Notes under the pieces: model-generated
Database searches by the model: none
Told to the model about the DNA's origin: nothing
The model's input: only the letters and a program-made list of their open reading frames with translations
NCBI GenBank assembly: GCA_002492045.1
Contig: DKXC01000015.1
Location: forward strand, 1-8,896
Length of the DNA stretch: 8,896 bases
Origin: Micrococcaceae bacterium UBA7136
GTDB lineage: Bacteria; Actinomycetota; Actinomycetes; Actinomycetales; Micrococcaceae
Direction of reading: 5' to 3'
Part shown: positions 5,719 to 8,896 of the stretch, piece after piece
Layout of the letters: each line of letters starts with the position of its first letter
Position numbering within the stretch: the stretch's first letter is position 1
Made by a program: the position numbers and the translations under genes

Positions 5719-6456
5719 ATGGCTCAACCCAGCAACACCCCCCAAGGAGGCCAGCCCCTCCGCCTGGCCGCCCACATCCTAGGAGAAATCCTCCTCACCC
5801 TAGGCTTCATCCTGCTGCTCTTCGTCGGCTGGCAACTCTGGTGGACCAACCTAGAAGCCGACGCCAACCAGGCCCAAGCCCTCGAAAGCTTCAGCCAAGA
5901 ACTCCCAGCCCCCAGCCCAGAGGCCCCCGACTACGACCCCCTCAACCCCTCGGTCACCGCCAGCCCCAGCTACGGACAGGTCTACGGAGCCGTCTACATA
6001 CCCCGGCTAGGAGAAAACTACGCCCGCCCCCTAGCCGAAGGCGTCGGCAGCGACGTCCTCGACACCCTAGGACTAGGCCACTACCCCCAGAGCCAAAACC
6101 CCGGCCAATACGGCAACCTAGCCCTGGCCGGCCACCGGCAAACCAATGGAGCCGTCCTAGACCAGATCGACAGCCTGCAAACCGGCGACAAAATCTACAT
6201 CCGCACCGCAGAAGGCTACTACACCTACACCGTCTACCAGTCCAGCATCGTCCTACCCCACCAGGTAGAAGTCATCGCACCAAACCCAGACCAACCAGAC
6301 CAGCCCCTGGAAGAAGCAAACCGCCGCCTACTGACCCTCACCAGCTGCCACCCCCGCTACGGCGACACCGAACGCTACATCGTCCACGCAGAATTCAGCA
6401 GCTGGCAACCCAACCAAGCCGGCCCACCCCAAGAAATCACCCACCTCATCCCCTAG
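5719..6456 (+). CDS. srtE: Class E sortase
   Basis: This is a 245-residue membrane-anchored cysteine transpeptidase. Class E sortases of Actinobacteria join surface proteins, typically with LAXTG-type signals, to peptidoglycan. An N-terminal signal anchor is at about 17-42, followed by a Pro/Ala/Ser-rich linker (about 60-85) and the sortase barrel (about 87-232). The catalytic set is present: H139 in LALAGHR, C210 in LTLTSCHPRYG and R219 in ERYIVHA. The length is normal. The start ATG 5719 has a GAGG seven bases upstream. The gene heads a three-gene run with the 53-residue membrane protein (23-base gap) and PabA. No sorting-signal protein is encoded in the window, so substrates lie elsewhere, suggesting a housekeeping enzyme. 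Codons are strongly A/C-ending. Confidence 0.93.
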   Translation: MAQPSNTPQGGQPLRLAAHILGEILLTLGFILLLFVGWQLWWTNLEADANQAQALESFSQELPAPSPEAPDYDPLNPSVTASPSYGQVYGAVYIPRLGENYARPLAEGVGSDVLDTLGLGHYPQSQNPGQYGNLALAGHRQTNGAVLDQIDSLQTGDKIYIRTAEGYYTYTVYQSSIVLPHQVEVIAPNPDQPDQPLEEANRRLLTLTSCHPRYGDTERYIVHAEFSSWQPNQAGPPQEITHLIP

Positions 6457-6479
6457 ACCACCCCAAGGAAAAGAAGCCC

Positions 6480-6641
6480 ATGTACGCCTGGATCTTCCGC
6501 CACCTACCCGGCCCCCTCTGGGCCCGCATCATCATAGCCCTCCTGCTTATTCTGCTAGCCTCCTACCTGCTCATGGAATACGTCTTCCCCCACTTTGCCC
6601 ACTACAGCCCCTTCAACACCGACGTCACCATCGGCAACTAG
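6480..6641 (+). CDS. Small conserved-looking membrane protein between sortase and PabA
   Basis: This 53-residue protein starts MYAWIFRHLPGPLW, has one hydrophobic helix (about 16-37) and ends with HYSPFNTDVTIGN. From memory, similar small proteins with an N-terminal RHLPGP-like motif and a PFNxVTV-like end sit before pabA in other Actinobacteria, so it is probably real and conserved. Its function is unknown. The ATG at 6480 is chosen because AAGGA (6465-6469) lies upstream. The same frame is open far to the left through the sortase gene, but that extension is Pro/Arg-rich shadow sequence. The basic N-terminus suggests it faces the cytoplasm, leaving the short C-terminal tail outside. It lies 23 bases after the sortase and 17 before pabA, all likely one transcript. 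Confidence 0.8.
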   Translation: MYAWIFRHLPGPLWARIIIALLLILLASYLLMEYVFPHFAHYSPFNTDVTIGN

Positions 6642-6658
6642 CTAAGAAAAACAGCCCC

Positions 6659-7285
6659 ATGACCCAGATACTCGTCCTCGACAACTACGACAGCTTCACC
6701 TTCACCCTGGTCGGCTACCTGCAAGAACTCGGCGCCCAGGTCACAGTCATCCGCAACGACCAGCTGGGCCTTGACCAAGCCACCCAGCTAGCCCAGCAAG
6801 CAGACGGCATCCTCATCTCACCCGGCCCCGGCAACCCCTCCCAGGCCGGAATCACCCTAAACCTCATCCGCTGGGCAGAAAAAGAAAAGAAACCTCTCCT
6901 AGGCGTCTGTCTAGGCCACCAGGCCCTAGCCCAGGTCTACGGAGGCAAAATCAGCCAAGCCCCCCAGCTCATGCACGGCAAAACCTCCCAAATCAGCCAC
7001 CAGCAGACCTCCGTCTTCGCAGGCCTACCCAGCCCCCTAACCGTCACCCGCTACCACTCCCTAGCCCTAGAAGCCTCCACCCTGCCCGCAGAACTAGAAG
7101 TCACCGCCCAGACCACAGACGGGGTTATCATGGGCCTACGCCACCGCACAGCCCCCCTAGAAGGCGTCCAATTCCACCCCGAATCCGTCCTCACCCAGGG
7201 CGGCTACCAGATGCTAGGCAACTGGCTAGAAAGCCTGGGGTTAGCTGGAGCCGCCCAGCGGGGCCGTGGGCTCTCGCCCCTCTAA
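6659..7285 (+). CDS. pabA: Aminodeoxychorismate/anthranilate synthase glutamine amidotransferase
   Basis: This is a 208-residue class I glutamine amidotransferase. It hydrolyses glutamine and passes ammonia to the chorismate-using partner (PabB for p-aminobenzoate and folate, or TrpE for anthranilate and tryptophan). Hallmarks are the start LVLDNYDSFT (5-14), the oxyanion loop SPGPGNP (54-60), the nucleophile C84 in GVCLGHQ and the H173/E175 pair in QFHPES. Length is near the family norm; the last 15 residues or so (AAQRGRGLSPL) are an unremarkable extension. No trp or pab gene lies nearby, and the crgA-sortase-pknB setting is where actinobacteria keep a stand-alone pabA/trpG, so it may serve both pathways. 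The partner is not resolvable here. The ATG at 6659 lacks a clear ribosome binding site; coupling to the upstream small gene is likely. Confidence 0.93.
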   Translation: MTQILVLDNYDSFTFTLVGYLQELGAQVTVIRNDQLGLDQATQLAQQADGILISPGPGNPSQAGITLNLIRWAEKEKKPLLGVCLGHQALAQVYGGKISQAPQLMHGKTSQISHQQTSVFAGLPSPLTVTRYHSLALEASTLPAELEVTAQTTDGVIMGLRHRTAPLEGVQFHPESVLTQGGYQMLGNWLESLGLAGAAQRGRGLSPL

Positions 7286-7330
7286 GGAGGCCCCAGTAAG
7301 GCACATAGGCAAGCCCCCGCACACACAGAA

Positions 7331-7376
7331 GGAGGGGAGGGAACCCAATATAGGATTCCCTCCCCTCCGCTTTCTT
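7331..7376. terminator. Bidirectional terminator between convergent pabA and pknB
   Basis: GGAGGGGAGGGAA (7331-7343) pairs perfectly with TTCCCTCCCCTCC (7356-7368). After one C/A mismatch, CC/GG extends the stem to loop AATATA. On the plus strand CTTTCTT follows. On the minus strand TTCTGTG follows. Both tails are only moderately T-rich. It lies in the 135-base gap between the two convergent stop codons and should end both transcripts. Confidence 0.85.
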
Positions 7377-7420
7377 GAAGAAGAAGCCTCAGGCGCTCGC
7401 AGGCCTCCCTAGCTAGCTAC

Positions 7421-8896
7421 CTAATTGTTAGCCGGAGCTGAGGCCGTAGGCTGGGCCGCCGGAGCACTTGCAGCTGCAGTGGGCGCAGGTGCTGCCGTAG
7501 TGGCTGCTGCAGTCGGGACCGGAGCGGGTGCCTGTACAGGTGCCGGGGCCTGAGTTTGGCGGGCTGTTGCAGCCGGTGCCGGGGCCTGAGTCGGAGCCTG
7601 GGTCACTACCGGGGCAACCGCAATCCGAATAGTTACTGTAGAACCCTGCTCAATCAGGGTGCCAGCTGCTGCACTCTGAGAAATCACAGTGCCAGCAGGC
7701 TGCTCGGTGGTAGTTACCGTCTCGATATTGGTGCTCAGCAGGGTATCCGACGCGGTCAGAGCAGCAATAGCGTTATCACGGCTCAAGCCCACCAGGTTGG
7801 GAACCTCAACCTTGCCGTTAGACAGAATGATGTTGACGGTAGAACCAGCAGAAGCACGCTGACCCTCACCTGGCTCAACACCAACTACCATGCCCACCGG
7901 AACAGTGGGGCTATTGACGGTAGAGGTCCGACCAGCCACAAAGCCTGCCTCTGCCAAAGCCTCACGCACATACTGCTCGCTCTCACCGGCCAGGTTATTG
8001 GGGATCGCGACGACTGAGGGGCCCTGGGACAGGGTCACCGTCACCTGGGTGCCCTCCTCGGCCTCTAGACCAGTCGCCGGAGAAGTCTTAATAACCGTGC
8101 CCTTCTCGATAGAGTCAGAGTACTCTTCCTCGAAGTTCAGGGTGTAGTTAAGGTTGCGCAGCTGGGTCTCAGCCTCGTCCTTACTCATACCCTGTAGGGC
8201 CGGAATGACGTGGGTAGGAACCTCATTCAGCTTGGCCTGGTAGTAGAGCACAGAACCAGCACCAAAGGCTGCCAAGAGCAGAATGAGCAGGGTAGTCAGA
8301 GCCTTGCCCCAGGCATTGCGTCGACGCTTCTTCTTAGCCAGGCCTGCTGTTTGACCATAACCGTAACCGTAGAGCTCTTCGTCAGAGTACTCCTCCTGGG
8401 CTGAGTCAAAGAAGTTGCCGATGCCTGCCTCTTCGGTCTCCCGGTTGGCACTGGCCAGGGGAGAGGGCGCAAAAGCAGTAGTGGCTTCGGTGGGATCCTC
8501 CTGGGCCGCCAGATTAAGCTGAACCTCTCGAATCGCCTCAGCGAAATCAGCGGCAGACTGGTAGCGGTCCTCAGGCTTCTTGCTCAGGGCCTTAAGGAGA
8601 ACCTGATCCAGACCGGCAGGCAAGTCCTCAAAGGCGTAGACACTAGGCGGCTGGGGGACCTCACTCAGGTGCTTACCAGCCAGCTCAACATTGGTGGGAG
8701 CATCAAAGGGGGAGCGGCCAGCCAGCATCTCATAAATCAGGCAAGCAGCAGAGTATATGTCGCTACGGGCATCTACATTCTCGCCCCTGGCCTGCTCAGG
8801 TGAAATATAGCGGGCGGTTCCCATGACTGTATTAGCCTTGGTCAGGGCGTCCTCGACCTCTTCGGCCGCCCGGGCAATACCAAAGTCCATGACCTT
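7421..8896 (-). CDS. pknB: PknB-type Ser/Thr kinase with three PASTA domains (N-terminus outside window)
   Basis: The last 491 residues of a transmembrane Ser/Thr kinase are present; the N-lobe and catalytic loop lie beyond the right edge. Numbering the Met of MDFGIAR as 1, the magnesium-binding DFG is at 2-4. The activation segment TVMGTARYISPEQARG (21-36) carries the canonical GT..Y.SPE, with conserved DARSDIYS (40-47). The C-lobe ends near 125. An acidic linker (about 128-186) is rich in E, S and T and includes YGYGYG. After the basic stop KKKRRR (187-191) comes one helix (197-217). Three PASTA repeats follow (about 226-291, 292-359, 360-427); these bind muropeptides or lipid II in relatives. 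A 60-residue Ala/Pro/Thr tail ends the protein. M. tuberculosis PknB has four PASTA domains and no such tail. Relatives phosphorylate divisome and cell-wall synthesis regulators. pknA, pbpA, rodA and pstP would be expected to the right. Confidence 0.96.
   Translation of the reverse strand, partial: KVMDFGIARAAEEVEDALTKANTVMGTARYISPEQARGENVDARSDIYSAACLIYEMLAGRSPFDAPTNVELAGKHLSEVPQPPSVYAFEDLPAGLDQVLLKALSKKPEDRYQSAADFAEAIREVQLNLAAQEDPTEATTAFAPSPLASANRETEEAGIGNFFDSAQEEYSDEELYGYGYGQTAGLAKKKRRRNAWGKALTTLLILLLAAFGAGSVLYYQAKLNEVPTHVIPALQGMSKDEAETQLRNLNYTLNFEEEYSDSIEKGTVIKTSPATGLEAEEGTQVTVTLSQGPSVVAIPNNLAGESEQYVREALAEAGFVAGRTSTVNSPTVPVGMVVGVEPGEGQRASAGSTVNIILSNGKVEVPNLVGLSRDNAIAALTASDTLLSTNIETVTTTEQPAGTVISQSAAAGTLIEQGSTVTIRIAVAPVVTQAPTQAPAPAATARQTQAPAPVQAPAPVPTAAATTAAPAPTAAASAPAAQPTASAPANN
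7539..7591 (-). repeat. Short direct repeat in the pknB Ala/Pro tail
   Basis: The 17-base string GGTGCCGGGGCCTGAGT (plus strand) occurs at 7539-7555 and 7575-7591, a period of 36 bases or 12 codons. It encodes TQAPAP-like units in the extracellular tail of the kinase. The whole tail (7424-7609) is low complexity, so it may vary in length between strains. Confidence 0.7.

Noticed and set aside
5841..6641. Long plus-strand open frame across the sortase gene, very rich in Pro and Arg
   Set aside because: It is the alternate frame of an A+C-rich gene. Only its last 53 codons, from the ATG at 6480, make a plausible protein.
7556..8404. Plus-strand open frames opposite pknB
   Set aside because: They lie under the PASTA and linker coding sequence and show no motif.

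Overview
The window looks like a chromosomal segment of a moderate-to-high-GC actinobacterium, probably Micrococcales, Actinomycetales or a relative. The best evidence is the right half: crgA, a class E sortase, a 53-residue membrane protein, a pabA/trpG-type amidotransferase and a PASTA kinase of the PknB type. That order recurs near the origin in Actinobacteria; M. tuberculosis has crgA, trpG and pknB close together. I cannot name the genus from sequence alone.

Layout. 1-253 is the 3' end of a 23S rRNA gene. A short trailer and a strong intrinsic terminator follow, with no 5S rRNA gene in between. 386-437 holds three overlapping palindromes just ahead of an unrecognised eight-helix membrane protein (453-1766). 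Its stop codon shares a CTAG with the stop of a convergent LysE/ArgO-type amino acid exporter (1763-2398, minus). A LysG/ArgP-type LysR regulator (2459-3361) diverges from the exporter, forming the classic exporter/regulator pair. 3459-3992 is a signal-less YceI protein with its own promoter, a strong ribosome binding site, biased codons and a hairpin terminator. 4075-5085 is a membrane transporter of the ACR3/bile-acid-symporter superfamily.

From 5123 to the right edge lies the envelope and division cluster. A 60-residue membrane protein and CrgA sit on the minus strand. Divergent from them are sortase E, the 53-residue membrane protein and PabA/TrpG on the plus strand. A near-perfect, roughly bidirectional terminator separates these from the convergent pknB, whose N-terminal half lies outside the window. 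CrgA (divisome), sortase E (surface protein anchoring) and PknB (muropeptide-sensing kinase) all act at the growing envelope. The amidotransferase supplies ammonia for p-aminobenzoate or anthranilate and is probably a positional passenger.

Two features cut across gene boundaries. Several genes have an extended -10-like hexamer 6-9 bases before the start codon, suggesting leaderless mRNAs. Base composition is also split: plus-strand A+C is very high over about 5.1-7.3 kb whichever strand is coding, but G+T dominates over the LysR gene. CTAG, usually rare in bacteria, is very common in the A+C-rich genes. I see no CRISPR array, insertion sequence, prophage or defence island. The window is largely ordinary core genome; the items worth following are the small membrane proteins, the palindrome cluster and the missing 5S gene.
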